From: Planctomycetota bacterium
GTDB taxonomy: Bacteria > Planctomycetota > UBA8742 > UBA2392
NCBI GenBank assembly: GCA_020638675.1
Contig: JACKID010000001.1
Location: 930,001-994,000, forward strand
Direction of reading: 5' to 3'
DNA length: 64,000 nt
Part shown: one piece after another, positions 63,276 through 64,000 of the stretch
How positions within the stretch are numbered: the first letter of the stretch is position 1
Layout: the number at the start of each line of letters is the position of its first letter
Translations under genes and position numbers: made by a program
Notes under the pieces: model-generated
Told to the model about the DNA's origin: nothing
The model's input: only the letters and a program-made list of their open reading frames with translations
Database searches by the model: none

Positions 63276-64000
63276 CTATCCTTCTGACCCTTCGTCACCG
63301 CCATCCTTCGGCTGTGCGGCTTTCATTCCGGCGTCCAGCTCGGCCTGAGTCTCGGCCGGGATGGTGCCGTGGCACTGGACAGTGATGCGATCAAAGCAGG
63401 CCTTGGCCTTGTCCCACTCAGCGCGCGCGATGTGGCACTTGCCCTGACGCAGCAGGTAGGCCGCAAGGCGGTCTGTGTCGACGTCGGTCGAGAGACCGGA
63501 AGTGGTCTTGCCGTCCGGCTTTGCAATCAGGTCAACGGCTATGTCAGCCTGCTTGAGAGCCATTTCGTAGTTGCCCTTGGCCATGAACGCTGCGGCCAGG
63601 TTGTAGTGAACCATCGGGTTGTACTGGTCGCTCACTTCGGCCTTCTGAAGCGCTGTGATGGCTTCATCAATGAGGCCGCCGCGAAGGTACGCCGCGCCAA
63701 GGTGGGCGTTGTACAGTGCGATCGACGCGGTGGTGTCCGCGGCGCTCTCGCGCGCTTCGTTGCCGTTGCCGATCATGTCCTTGGACTCTTCGGCCGCCTG
63801 GACCGCGAGCTCGTAGTGCTCGATCGCTTCCGGAACCATGTTCAACATGTCGTAGATCAGGCCAATGTTGAAATGGCCCTGCGCGAACCGGGGCTCGTCG
63901 TCCAGAACCTCGCTCCATGCGCGGATGGACTCAAAGTAGTCCCCGTCGTCCTGGAGCTTCAGCGCCTCGTAGTACTTGTCGGCTTTGATGCCGAATTCTT
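63276..64000 (-). CDS. TPR protein upstream of pilB (5' end outside window)
   Basis: At least 240 residues are visible; the frame is open to the right edge, so the start is outside. Helical repeats of TPR type: YYEALKLQDDGDYFESIRAWSEVLDDEPRFAQGHFNIGLIYDML; ALYNAHLGAAYLRGGLIDEAITALQKAEVSDQYNPMVHYNLAAAFMAKGNYEMALKQADIAVDL. The C-terminus is Asp/Gly/Glu-rich (AAQPKDGGDEGSEG). TPR proteins such as PilF/PilW often serve in pilus assembly, and this gene is directly upstream of pilB (65 bases). No signal is visible because the start is missing. Confidence 0.78.
   Translation of the reverse strand, partial: EFGIKADKYYEALKLQDDGDYFESIRAWSEVLDDEPRFAQGHFNIGLIYDMLNMVPEAIEHYELAVQAAEESKDMIGNGNEARESAADTTASIALYNAHLGAAYLRGGLIDEAITALQKAEVSDQYNPMVHYNLAAAFMAKGNYEMALKQADIAVDLIAKPDGKTTSGLSTDVDTDRLAAYLLRQGKCHIARAEWDKAKACFDRITVQCHGTIPAETQAELDAGMKAAQPKDGGDEGSEG

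Overview
The window is GC-rich, double-membrane bacterial chromosome. TolC, RND pumps, lipoprotein signals and a type IV pilus assembly cassette point to a Gram-negative type envelope. A tricorn-type peptidase, a secreted squalene-cyclase-repeat protein, YHS metal proteins and many small secreted or membrane proteins of unknown function would fit Planctomycetota or a related lineage. That is an inference from gene content only; no 16S gene is present. Genes are tightly packed, many with 1-8 bp ATGA/GTGA-type overlaps, and no gene-free stretch exceeds about 280 bases.

Layout. 1-2.9 kb: a minus-strand heavy-metal efflux operon (Cys/His-rich small protein, TolC-like lipoprotein, YHS protein, CusB-like adaptor running off the left edge) behind a MerR-type promoter and next to the 3' end of tRNA-Arg. 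3.2-9.8 kb: isoaspartyl peptidase with two paralogous membrane proteins, a tricorn-like peptidase coupled to a membrane protein, and tRNA-Met. 9.9-16.2 kb: a sigma-54-like promoter, a small protein, and a very large secreted RHS/YD-repeat protein without a toxin tip. 16.1-18.1 kb: an operon of RNase III, a membrane protein and an orphan CARF/RtcR-type sensor domain. 18.1-25.2 kb: MFS transporter with pabB, the cyclase-repeat protein, an EamA transporter, a TPR protein and a VOC protein. 25.2-31.7 kb: uvrB, a secreted unknown, and a DciA-like gene with gyrB. 31.9-36 kb: tRNA-Ser, a K+ channel-like protein with an altered filter, and rpsU driving an ABC-2 transporter. 36-41.2 kb: a TetR-controlled RND efflux operon. 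41.2-51.5 kb: TauE, uvrC, CPBP protease, two secreted proteins, and a membrane pyrophosphatase with a large insertion. 51.6-57.3 kb: tRNA-Ala, a repeat-flanked GIY-YIG gene, a fused response regulator/thioredoxin-reductase with a cNMP-binding histidine kinase, GNAT, uppS and a class III cyclase-like protein. 57.4-64 kb: an SH3-domain protein and the pilus genes pilC, pilT and pilB plus a TPR gene cut by the right edge.

Working together: DNA repair and topology (uvrB, uvrC, gyrB, dciA-like), envelope transport (two efflux systems, ABC-2, MFS, EamA, TauE), ion energetics (pyrophosphatase, K+ channel-like protein) and signalling (kinase, regulator-reductase, cyclase). The points most worth following are the rnc-membrane-CARF operon, the hairpins that hide the Shine-Dalgarno sites of rnc and rhs, the tRNA-linked GIY-YIG repeat cassette, and the lysine/glutamate-rich insertion in the pyrophosphatase.
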